Shown piece after piece: positions 6,345 through 13,754 of a stretch of DNA of 15,649 nt. The DNA comes from an uncultured Bacteroidales bacterium. GTDB taxonomy: Bacteria > Bacteroidota > Bacteroidia > Bacteroidales > P3. The first letter of the stretch is position 1; every line of letters begins with the position of its first letter. The notes under the pieces were generated by a model. That model was not told the DNA's origin. It searched no databases and saw only the letters and a list, made by a program, of their open reading frames with translations. A program made the position numbers and the translations under genes. Location: positions 1 through 15,649 of the forward strand of contig CALCUN010000086.1 in the NCBI GenBank assembly GCA_937906975.1. The letters are read 5' to 3'.

Positions 6345-7520
6345 ATGAATTATATTTTGTTTGATGCATCAAGGGACTCGTTAAAACCATTGACTTATAT
6401 TAGACCTGTTTGTGATATAAGAATAGGAATTTTGACAATTAGAGAAAAATGGGAAAAGTATTTGGGAGAAAAAACTTCAACTATAACAGAGGATTATCTT
6501 TCTGCTAAATATCCTACTTCTCAATCGGAAGAAATGATGTTGATTAATGGCTCTATTTGTCCTACACCTGCTTTGGTTGAGGCTATCAAAAGACTTGAAA
6601 TAGGTCAAACCTTAGTTAGTGGAAATAATGTGGTGGCTATGTATAAGACAAAGGAACAATTCTTATCTGAAGAGGACGCTGCAGAAGAAATAGAGGTGGT
6701 TGAAGATTTTATTAAGATAACAAATCCTTGGGATATATTTGTTTTGAATGATAGAGCTTTGAGAGAGGATTTTAAATTAATAACAGAGGGAAGAAAGTCT
6801 GCACCTTTGAGCTCTACAAACAGAGTTGTTGGTGAGGAAAACATATTTGTGGAAGAAGGAGCGGTAGTTGAGTTTGCTATATTAAATGCAAAAGAAGGTC
6901 CTATTTATATTGGTAAAGATGCAGAGGTGATGGAAGGAAGTGTTGTTCGTGGTCCTCTTGCTATGTGTGAGCATTCTGTTTTGAAAATGTCTTCTAAGAT
7001 TTATGGTGCAACAACTTTAGGGCCTCATGTAAAGGTTGGTGGAGAGGTTTCTAATGTTGTGATTTTTGGATATAGTAACAAGGCTCACGATGGCTTTATA
7101 GGAAATTCTGTAATAGGAGAATGGTGTAATTTGGGTGCTGATACAAATGCTTCAAATCTTAAAAACACATACGAAGATGTAAGAGTGTGGAGTATAGAAA
7201 AAGATACATTTGTTCCAACAGGTCAAACATTTTTTGGAACTATAATGGGCGATCACTCAAAGTGTGGAATAAATACTATGTTCAATACAGGTACAATCAT
7301 AGGTGTTAGTTCTAATATTTATGGACATGGTTATCAAAGAAATTATATTCCATCTTTTGCTTGGGGTGGTACAACAGGATTGAAAACCTACGATATAGAT
7401 AAAGCAATTGAGGTTGCAGAAAAGATGTATCAAAGAAGACATATTGTAATGAGTGAAGAGGATAAGGATATTTTAAGAAATGTTTACACACAAACTTTAA
7501 AAAATAAGAGACTAAGATAA
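6345..7520 (+). CDS. GlmU-like putative sugar nucleotidyltransferase / acyltransferase
   Basis: A 391-residue cytoplasmic protein of the alternative GlmU family found in Bacteroidota. The N-terminus (MNYILFDA, LKPLTYIRPVCDIRIGI at about residues 14-29, IREKWEKYL) is the characteristic start. From about residue 150 there is a left-handed beta-helix of hexapeptide repeats (IFVEEGAVVEFAILNAKEGPIYIGKDA, VVRGPLAM, VVIFGYSNKAHDGFIGNSVIGEWCNLGADTNASN). A canonical NTP-binding GxGTRM motif is absent, unlike GlmU or RmlA. Family models propose formation of UDP-GlcNAc for peptidoglycan and glycans, but I cannot confirm activity from sequence. The frame ends one base into lon (TAATG at 7518-7522), so translation of the two genes is probably coupled. 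It is first in the operon. Confidence 0.85.
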   Translation: MNYILFDASRDSLKPLTYIRPVCDIRIGILTIREKWEKYLGEKTSTITEDYLSAKYPTSQSEEMMLINGSICPTPALVEAIKRLEIGQTLVSGNNVVAMYKTKEQFLSEEDAAEEIEVVEDFIKITNPWDIFVLNDRALREDFKLITEGRKSAPLSSTNRVVGEENIFVEEGAVVEFAILNAKEGPIYIGKDAEVMEGSVVRGPLAMCEHSVLKMSSKIYGATTLGPHVKVGGEVSNVVIFGYSNKAHDGFIGNSVIGEWCNLGADTNASNLKNTYEDVRVWSIEKDTFVPTGQTFFGTIMGDHSKCGINTMFNTGTIIGVSSNIYGHGYQRNYIPSFAWGGTTGLKTYDIDKAIEVAEKMYQRRHIVMSEEDKDILRNVYTQTLKNKRLR

Positions 7521-9934
7521 TGCTAAATAAAGATTTCTTTGAATTAACAGATATGATGGGAGGAGGAGAACCAGAAATAATCCCTTTGCTAACAGAGGAG
7601 AATGTAAAAGATTTGTCGGTTTCTGATATGCCAGAAGTATTACCTATTTTGCCATTGAGAGGTAATGTATTCTTTCCAGGAGTAATACTTCCAATAACAG
7701 CAGGACGTGAAAAATCTGTCAAACTTATAAAAACAGCTTATAAAAATAAACAAATAATAGGAGTAGTTGCACAAAAGGCAGTTTCTATTGATGATCCGGT
7801 TAATTCGGATTTATACAAAGTAGGAACATTAGCAAAGGTTGTAAAAACTCTTAATATGCCTGATGGAACTACAATGGTGATTCTTCAAGGATTAGATAGA
7901 TTTGAACTTGAAGAATTGGTACAAGTAGAACCTTATTGGTTTGGAAAAGTTAATGAATATCCAGATGGAGCGAAAGATTTGCCAAAGAATTATATGGCAC
8001 TTGCAGAAGCAGTAAAGGATGTCTATTTAAGGATATTGAAAATGACTCCTAATATTCCAACCGATCCAAGTTTTGCTATTCAAAATATTGAAAATCCATA
8101 TTTTTTACTTAATTATGTTGCTGCACACTTAGACATTGCAGTATCAGAAAAGCAAAAATTATTAGAATTAAACGACTTTACAAAGCGAGCAAACAAGGTT
8201 TTAGCAATTTTAAACAAGGAATTAGAATTGCAAAAGCTTAAATTAGAAATTCAGAAAAAGGTTTCTTCTGATATGGACAAGCAACAAAGAGATTATTTGC
8301 TTACTCAACAACTTAAAACCATACAAGAAGAATTAGGAGGCTCTCCAAGTGATTTGGAAATAGCAGAATTAAGAAAAAAAGCTCAGCACAAAAAATGGTC
8401 AAAAGAAGTTTCAGAAATTTTTGAAAAAGAAATTAGAAAATTATCTAATATGCACGTTAGTTCACCTGATTATTCTATTCAGTTGAACTATTTGAATTTT
8501 ATGATAGAGCTTCCTTGGAATGAATTTACTAATGATAATTTTGATTTAAATAAAGCACAAAAAATCTTAGATGCCGATCATTACGGATTGGAAAAAGTAA
8601 AAAAGAGAATTTTAGAATACCTTGCAGTTTTAAAGCTAAAAGGTAATATGAAATCTCCAGTGCTTTGTTTGGTAGGACCTCCGGGTGTAGGAAAGACCTC
8701 TTTGGGAAAAAGTATTGCAAGAGCAACAGGAAGAAAATATGTAAGAGTTGCACTTGGTGGGCTTGGAGATGAAAGCGAAATACGCGGACATAGAAGAACC
8801 TATATCGGAGCAATGCCTGGTAGAATCTTAAAATCAATTTCCAAATCAAAGAGTTCAAACCCTGTTTTCGTATTAGACGAAATAGATAAAGTAGCGGGAA
8901 TGAGTGCACATGGCGATCCAGCATCGGCAATGCTTGAGGTGCTTGACCCAGAACAAAACACCGCATTTCACGACAATTATTTAGATATAGATTACGACCT
9001 TTCTAATGTAATGTTTATTGCAACGGCAAATAGTTTGTCAAATGTTCACCCCGCATTAATTGATAGAATGGAAGTGATTGACGTTTCAGGCTACATAGAA
9101 GAAGAAAAACAAATGATAGCAACGAAACATCTTCTTCCAAAACAGCTTTCTGAACATGGTTTAATGAAAAAACATATTTCTATCTCTAACGAAACTATTT
9201 CTGCAATCATAAATAACTATACAAGAGAATCGGGAGTTAGAAAATTAGATAAAGTAATTGCAAAAATTGTTCGATACAGAGCAGTTCAAATCGTAAAAGA
9301 AGAAGAATATTCCAAAGCAATAAAACCCTCAGACTTAAAAGAAATCTTAGGACTTCCGATAGCAGAGCATGATATTCATTTAGAAAATGATATGATAGGA
9401 GTTGTAACAGGACTTGCTTGGACTTCGGTAGGAGGAGAGATACTTTTCATAGAAGCAAGCAAAGGAAAAGGAAAAGGAAACATTAACTTGACAGGAAATC
9501 TTGGTAATGTGATGAAAGAATCCGCAACCTTAGCCTACGAATACATAAAGTCAAATGCTACAGAACTTGGATTGAACGAAGAAGAATTTGAAAATCAAGA
9601 TATTTATCTTCACGTTCCTGAGGGAGCAACGCCAAAAGATGGTCCAAGTGCGGGCGTTACAATGTTTACAGCAATATATAGTTTATTTAGCAAAAGAAAA
9701 GTAAATTCCAAATTCGCAATGACGGGAGAAATCACGCTAAGAGGATTAGTATTGCCCGTTGGTGGAATAAAAGAGAAAATACTTGCTGCAAAGAGAGCGA
9801 AGATTACCGATATAATACTTTCAGAAAGAAATCGTAAAGACGTAGAGGATATAAACGCTGAATACTTAGAAGGATTAAGTTTCCACTATGTGAAAACGAT
9901 GAACCAAATTCCCGATTTAGTTTTAGAAAAATAG
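7520..9934 (+). CDS. lon: ATP-dependent protease Lon
   Basis: An 804-residue LonA protease. The N-terminal substrate-binding LON domain (about residues 38-235) starts with LPILPLRGNVFFPGVILPI and is followed by a coiled coil (LELQKLKLEIQKKV). The AAA+ module has Walker A GPPGVGKT (Lys392) and Walker B VFVLDEIDK. The C-terminal protease domain has DGPSAGVTM with catalytic Ser710 and GGIKEK, where Lys753 lies 43 residues later, the spacing of the Ser-Lys dyad in E. coli Lon. All catalytic elements are intact. Lon degrades misfolded and regulatory proteins in the cytoplasm. The start overlaps the stop of the GlmU-like gene by one base, and sufS begins three bases after its stop. No heat-shock operator is apparent, so expression seems to follow the operon promoter. 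Confidence 0.98.
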   Translation: MLNKDFFELTDMMGGGEPEIIPLLTEENVKDLSVSDMPEVLPILPLRGNVFFPGVILPITAGREKSVKLIKTAYKNKQIIGVVAQKAVSIDDPVNSDLYKVGTLAKVVKTLNMPDGTTMVILQGLDRFELEELVQVEPYWFGKVNEYPDGAKDLPKNYMALAEAVKDVYLRILKMTPNIPTDPSFAIQNIENPYFLLNYVAAHLDIAVSEKQKLLELNDFTKRANKVLAILNKELELQKLKLEIQKKVSSDMDKQQRDYLLTQQLKTIQEELGGSPSDLEIAELRKKAQHKKWSKEVSEIFEKEIRKLSNMHVSSPDYSIQLNYLNFMIELPWNEFTNDNFDLNKAQKILDADHYGLEKVKKRILEYLAVLKLKGNMKSPVLCLVGPPGVGKTSLGKSIARATGRKYVRVALGGLGDESEIRGHRRTYIGAMPGRILKSISKSKSSNPVFVLDEIDKVAGMSAHGDPASAMLEVLDPEQNTAFHDNYLDIDYDLSNVMFIATANSLSNVHPALIDRMEVIDVSGYIEEEKQMIATKHLLPKQLSEHGLMKKHISISNETISAIINNYTRESGVRKLDKVIAKIVRYRAVQIVKEEEYSKAIKPSDLKEILGLPIAEHDIHLENDMIGVVTGLAWTSVGGEILFIEASKGKGKGNINLTGNLGNVMKESATLAYEYIKSNATELGLNEEEFENQDIYLHVPEGATPKDGPSAGVTMFTAIYSLFSKRKVNSKFAMTGEITLRGLVLPVGGIKEKILAAKRAKITDIILSERNRKDVEDINAEYLEGLSFHYVKTMNQIPDLVLEK

Positions 9935-9937
9935 AAA

Positions 9938-11158
9938 ATGGATATAAAAGAAATAAAAAAAGACTTCCCAATTTTGGGAATAAACGTTAATAAAAAACCA
10001 CTTATCTACCTAGATAATGCTGCAACTACTCAAAAACCAATACAGGTTATTGAAGCTATATCCGATTACTATAAGAATTATAATGCAAATGTACATAGAG
10101 GAGTTCACACTCTAAGTCAAATTGCAACAGATAGGTTTGAACAAGTAAGAAAGCAAATAAAATATTTCATAAATGCAGAGGAAGATTCCGAAATTATTTA
10201 CACTCGCGGAACAACCGAAAGTATGAATCTTTTAGCCTCAAGCCTTACAAAACAATTACAAGAAGGCGATGAAATAATCCTTTCAGAAAGTGAACACCAT
10301 TCAAACATAGTTCCATGGCAACTTGCTTGCGAGAATAGAAATATTGCAATCAGAGTTTTACCTATTAATGATGATGGAACTTATGATGTATCCAAATTAG
10401 AAAGTCTTGTAAATAAAAACACAAAAATCGTATCTCTTGCACAGGTTTCCAATTCTCTTGGAGTAGTTCACGATGTTAAACAAATATTCCAAAGAATAAA
10501 ACAACTAACGCAAAGAGATATTTTTACAATAGTCGATGGTGCTCAGGGAATACCTCACTTAAAAGTAGATGTTCAAGACTTGGGCTGTGATTTTTATTGT
10601 TTTTCTGCTCACAAGATATACGCTCCTATGGGAATAGGCGTGCTTTATGGAAAGAAAGCATTGCTTGAAGAAATGCACCCATATCAAGGAGGAGGCGAAA
10701 TGATAAAAGAAGTAAGTTTTACAAAGACTACCTACAACGTAGCACCATATCGCTTTGAAGCAGGTACGCCATCGGTTGCAGATGTAATAGGATTTGGAAA
10801 AGCATTAGAGTATATAAACAACTTAGGCTTAGAAAACATAATTGCTCACGAAGATAAAATAATGCAATATGCAACCGAGAGATTAAAAAACATAGAAGGC
10901 GTGAGAATTATTGGTGATGCAAAACACAAAGCAGGAGCAATCTCTTTCCTTGTAGGGCAATCACACCCTTTTGATGTAGGAACGCTTTTAGATCAATTAG
11001 GAATTGCAATCAGAACAGGGCATCACTGCGCACAACCCGTTATGCAACACTACAATATTCCAGGGACAGCAAGAGCCTCCTTTGCTCTTTACACCGATTT
11101 TGAAGACATAGACAAATTTGCTGATTCTTTGCAACGAGTAGCCTTGATGTTGCAATAA
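9938..11158 (+). CDS. sufS: Cysteine desulfurase SufS
   Basis: A 406-residue PLP enzyme of aminotransferase class V. YLDNAATTQKP, NVHRGVHTLSQIAT, TRGTTESMNLLA, ESEHHSNIVPWQ and DGAQGIPH mark the family. The PLP lysine is Lys226 in CFSAHK and the catalytic persulfide cysteine is Cys364 in RTGHHCAQP, the same numbers as in E. coli SufS, so it is full length and intact. It removes sulfur from L-cysteine, giving alanine and a protein persulfide for Fe-S cluster assembly. It is a group II (SufS) rather than IscS/NifS type enzyme. No sufBCD, sufE or sufU is in the window, so its partner proteins must be elsewhere. It starts 3 bases after lon and is followed 16 bases later by the YigZ-like gene. Confidence 0.97.
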   Translation: MDIKEIKKDFPILGINVNKKPLIYLDNAATTQKPIQVIEAISDYYKNYNANVHRGVHTLSQIATDRFEQVRKQIKYFINAEEDSEIIYTRGTTESMNLLASSLTKQLQEGDEIILSESEHHSNIVPWQLACENRNIAIRVLPINDDGTYDVSKLESLVNKNTKIVSLAQVSNSLGVVHDVKQIFQRIKQLTQRDIFTIVDGAQGIPHLKVDVQDLGCDFYCFSAHKIYAPMGIGVLYGKKALLEEMHPYQGGGEMIKEVSFTKTTYNVAPYRFEAGTPSVADVIGFGKALEYINNLGLENIIAHEDKIMQYATERLKNIEGVRIIGDAKHKAGAISFLVGQSHPFDVGTLLDQLGIAIRTGHHCAQPVMQHYNIPGTARASFALYTDFEDIDKFADSLQRVALMLQ

Positions 11159-11174
11159 TAAAACAAACAAATCC

Positions 11175-11783
11175 ATGGCGGAGAAGTATTTTACAATAAA
11201 TAAATCCGTAGAAACTATATATAAAGAAAAGGGGAGTAAATTTCTCTCCTTTCTTTATCCCGTTACCTCTCTTGATGAGGTGAAAGAATACCTAACTCAG
11301 TTAAAAAAGAAATACTATGATGCAACTCATCATTGCTATGCCTATATCATAGGTGCAGATAAAGAGCAGTTTAGAATGAATGATGATGGCGAACCTTCAT
11401 CAACAGCGGGCAAACCAATATATGGACAATTGCAATCAAATGATTTAACAAACGTATTGCTTGTTGTGGTAAGATATTTTGGAGGAACAAAATTAGGAGT
11501 GAGCGGATTGATAAAAGCCTATAAAGAATCCTCAGCCGAATGTATAGCACAAGCAGAAATAGTTGAAAGGCAAGTAAAGAATAAATACAATATATATTTT
11601 GCTTACGAAGATATGAATTTGGTAATGAATATCTTAAAACAAAATAATGCGGAACAAAAAAATCAACACTTCGATTTGAACTGTCAAATAGAGGTTTTGA
11701 TAGAGAAAAGAAACGTCTCAAAATTTGAAAATTCCATTCCGCAATACTCAACAATTAGATTAGAATTTGTTTGTGAAGAATAG
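11175..11783 (+). CDS. YigZ/IMPACT family protein (UPF0029)
   Basis: A 202-residue protein with the family order: KGSKFLSFLYPV near residue 20, DATHHCYAYIIG at 49-60, NDDGEPSSTAGKPI at 69-82 and VVVRYFGGTKLGVSGLIKAY at about 97-116, followed by a ferredoxin-like C-terminal domain that has diverged. The length matches bacterial YigZ. Eukaryotic IMPACT regulates the Gcn2 kinase, and the bacterial function is not established; a link to translation or RNA binding has been suggested from structure. It is last in the operon, 16 bases after sufS. The ATG at 11175 has no strong ribosome-binding site, as usual here. The family call is firm and the function is open. Confidence 0.93.
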   Translation: MAEKYFTINKSVETIYKEKGSKFLSFLYPVTSLDEVKEYLTQLKKKYYDATHHCYAYIIGADKEQFRMNDDGEPSSTAGKPIYGQLQSNDLTNVLLVVVRYFGGTKLGVSGLIKAYKESSAECIAQAEIVERQVKNKYNIYFAYEDMNLVMNILKQNNAEQKNQHFDLNCQIEVLIEKRNVSKFENSIPQYSTIRLEFVCEE

Positions 11784-11816
11784 GAAAAAAATCTCTTAGC
11801 TTTAAGAAATTTTTTC
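11784..11816 (+). terminator. Terminator-like hairpin after the YigZ gene
   Basis: Starting immediately after the stop codon, an A-rich arm (11784-11792) pairs with ATTTTTTC (11809-11816), enclosing TCTTA (11794-11798) paired with TAAGA (11803-11807) around GCTT. The T6 tract would serve as the release tract. It overlaps the first 21-bp repeat. AT-rich, so only moderately convincing. Confidence 0.45.
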
Positions 11817-11857
11817 TTAGCTTTAGAAAATTTTTTCTTTGCTTTTTTAAATTTTTT
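11795..11857. repeat. Three tandem imperfect 21-bp repeats
   Basis: Units 11795-11815, 11816-11836 and 11837-11857 each begin CTTAGC or CTTTGC and end in ATTTTTT. Units 1 and 2 differ by a two-base swap (AAGAAA versus AGAAAA), and unit 3 is more diverged. A partial fourth copy (CTTAGG) begins at 11858. The T6 tracts are exactly 21 bases apart, two helical turns. Confidence 0.9.
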
Positions 11858-12127
11858 CTTAGGAAAAATTTAGCGAAAAATAGATTTTAACATCGATTGT
11901 GTTGAAAAAAAATAGTGAAATAATTTTTTTTGTGAAAAAAATTAGTTAAGGGAGTAAAAAAGTGTGTTTTTTAGGGGTTAGGTTCGTAAATCAGCATAAA
12001 AATGAGCGATTTAAGTGAATTTAATTGCGTTTGTCCGAAAAAAGGACAATGTTTTTGAAAAAATCTATAATATAAATAAGTGAATAATCCAAAAATAAAT
12101 TGATTTTATTTTTAAGAAATAAGAGTG

Positions 12128-12135
12128 TAATTTTG
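12128..12135 (+). promoter_or_regulatory. -7 element of the dnaA promoter
   Basis: TAATTTTG matches TAnnTTTG. The predicted start near 12142 leaves a 39-nt leader before ATG 12181. No clear -33 TTTG is seen at the right distance. Confidence 0.5.
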
Positions 12136-12180
12136 CTCAACGAAAAAACTAATAGGACTAAGTATTTTAGAAATTAGGTT

Positions 12181-13617
12181 ATGAAGAAGGATTGTAAACA
12201 AGTTTGGGAAAATTGTTTAAATTTCATCAAAGATAATATATCAGATAAAAAACTATTTGATACATGGTTCAAACCTCTTGAGCCATTAAAAATAGAAGAA
12301 GATATATTAACTTTGAAAGTACCAAGTATGTTCTTCTATGAATTTATAGAAGAAAACTATATTGACGTACTTAAAGCCTCAATAAGAAAAGAATTAGGAC
12401 ACAATGCACAACTAATGTACTCTGTTGTTTTGGATACAGGAATAAAAAGCACAAGCGGAAATTCTGTATTACCATCAAACAACATCATGGCAACACAAAA
12501 TTTTGCACAAAACATACCTGTTAATATAGATACACAAGCAAAGGATTTACCAAATCCCTTTGTGATACCAGGACTTAGAAAAGTAAAGGTAAACTCTCAA
12601 TTAAACGAAAACTACTCTTTTGACAACTTCATAGAAGGCAGTTGCAATCAATTAGCACGCTCAGCAGGATATGCCGTAGCTCAAAATCCAGGAAAAACAG
12701 CCTTTAATCCACTTTTCATACATGGCTCTGTAGGACTTGGAAAAACACACTTACTTCACGCAATAGGGCTTGAAACAAAACGAAGATTTCCAGAAAAAAC
12801 TGTTTTGTATATAAGTGCAGAACAATTCTTCCAACAATTTGTAGAAAGCACCAAAAACAACACAAGAAATGACTTTTTGCAATTCTATCAAATGATGATA
12901 GATGTGCTAATAATAGACGATATACAATTTTTTGCTAACAAAACAGGTACACAAGAAGTATTCTTCCAAATATTCAATGGCTTGCATGCAGCAGGTAAAC
13001 AATTAATTATCACATCTGATAAATCACCTGCTGAACTTTCAGGATTGGAACAAAGAGTTATCTCTCGTTTGAAATGGGGTTTAAGTGCAGACTTGCAAAT
13101 GCCAGATGCTCAGACAAGAATAAAAATCATAGAAAAGAAACTCTTTAAAGACGGTATAACAATGCCGCAAGATGTGATAGAATACTTAGCATACAATATT
13201 AATTCAAGCGTTAGAGAATTAGAAGGTGCCTTAATCTCATTGATAGCACGCTCTTCCATATCAAAACAAGAAATCACCTTAGATTTAGTTAAAGATATGA
13301 TAGACAAATTTGTCAAGAGCAACACAAAAGAAATATCAATAGAATACATACAAAAGGTTGTGTGCGATTATTTCAAAATACCAATCGACACAATGTTGTC
13401 AAAAACAAGAAAAGGTGATGTTGTAGCGGCACGACACATATCAATGTTTCTCTCACGCAAACACACACAATCCTCACTTGCGATAATAGGAAGCAAATGT
13501 GGCAATAAAGACCACGCAACTGTGTTACATGCTTGTCGCTCAGTGCAGAATAGTTGCGAAACAGACAAGAAATTCCGCGCAAATCTTGAGGCAATAGAAA
13601 AGAAAATCACAGAATAA
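12181..13617 (+). CDS. dnaA: Chromosomal replication initiator DnaA
   Basis: A 478-residue DnaA with all four domains. Domain I (residues 1-85) has CLNFIKDNISDKKLFDTWFKPLEPL. A linker (about 86-140) is followed by the AAA+ domain III with Walker A GSVGLGKT (Lys188), Walker B VLIIDDIQF (Asp246/Asp247), the RVISRLKWGL segment near 292-301 and sensor 2 VRELEGAL (344-351). Domain IV (about 380-478) carries the box-binding signature GNKDHATVLHA (441-451), a Bacteroidota-like variant of GGRDHTTVLHA. DnaA-ATP oligomerises at oriC and melts it. The gene has its own promoter and a strong terminator and stands alone; dnaN and recF are not adjacent, as is common in this phylum. Confidence 0.98.
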   Translation: MKKDCKQVWENCLNFIKDNISDKKLFDTWFKPLEPLKIEEDILTLKVPSMFFYEFIEENYIDVLKASIRKELGHNAQLMYSVVLDTGIKSTSGNSVLPSNNIMATQNFAQNIPVNIDTQAKDLPNPFVIPGLRKVKVNSQLNENYSFDNFIEGSCNQLARSAGYAVAQNPGKTAFNPLFIHGSVGLGKTHLLHAIGLETKRRFPEKTVLYISAEQFFQQFVESTKNNTRNDFLQFYQMMIDVLIIDDIQFFANKTGTQEVFFQIFNGLHAAGKQLIITSDKSPAELSGLEQRVISRLKWGLSADLQMPDAQTRIKIIEKKLFKDGITMPQDVIEYLAYNINSSVRELEGALISLIARSSISKQEITLDLVKDMIDKFVKSNTKEISIEYIQKVVCDYFKIPIDTMLSKTRKGDVVAARHISMFLSRKHTQSSLAIIGSKCGNKDHATVLHACRSVQNSCETDKKFRANLEAIEKKITE

Positions 13618-13636
13618 ATTTTTTTCATAATATTTT

Positions 13637-13671
13637 AAAGGATTCAATCTTAAAGGTTGGGTCCTTTTTTT
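13637..13671 (+). terminator. Intrinsic terminator after dnaA
   Basis: AAAGGATTCAATC (13637-13649) pairs with GGTTGGGTCCTTT (13655-13667), 13 pairs including G-U wobbles, with loop TTAAA. A T-run extends to 13671. It lies 20 bases after the stop codon. Confidence 0.88.
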
Positions 13672-13705
13672 ACGATAATATTTTTAAAATTAAATCAAAT
13701 ATTCG

Positions 13706-13713
13706 TATTTTTG
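13706..13713 (+). promoter_or_regulatory. -7 element of the Na/Pi symporter promoter
   Basis: TATTTTTG matches TAnnTTTG. The predicted start near 13720 gives a 35-nt leader. AAGGAAAA lies shortly before ATG 13755. No clear -33 element. Confidence 0.55.
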
Positions 13714-13754
13714 CCAGATAAAATTAAAAAATAGAAAAACTAAGGAAAATAAGT

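Larger units (their letters stand above)
11784..12180. other. AT-rich intergenic region before dnaA, possible origin or regulatory region
   Basis: This 397-base gap holds the three 21-bp repeats (11795-11857), an A/T inverted repeat (AAATTTTT 11849-11856 with AAAAATTT 11864-11871), a TTGTCC/GGACAA hairpin (12031-12049), an 18-codon open frame (12002-12058) and a -7 element. Extreme AT-richness, phased tracts and the adjacent dnaA resemble an origin unwinding region. However, no exact TTATNCACA box is present on either strand. The nearest are one-mismatch sites at 12079-12087 and 11931-11939, which are expected by chance here. Origin status is unproven. Confidence 0.35.

Noticed and set aside
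8529..8966. 145-codon minus-strand frame opposite the Lon AAA+ region
   Set aside because: It is fully antisense to conserved Walker-motif coding sequence, with no promoter or ribosome-binding site; a by-product of codon composition.
11784..11871. CRISPR-like array
   Set aside because: The 21-bp repeats are contiguous without spacers, AT-only in most positions, and no cas genes are present.
11931..12087. Relaxed DnaA boxes TGTGAAAAA (11931-11939) and AGTGAATAA (12079-12087)
   Set aside because: Each has one mismatch outside the degenerate position; such matches are expected by chance in DNA this AT-rich.
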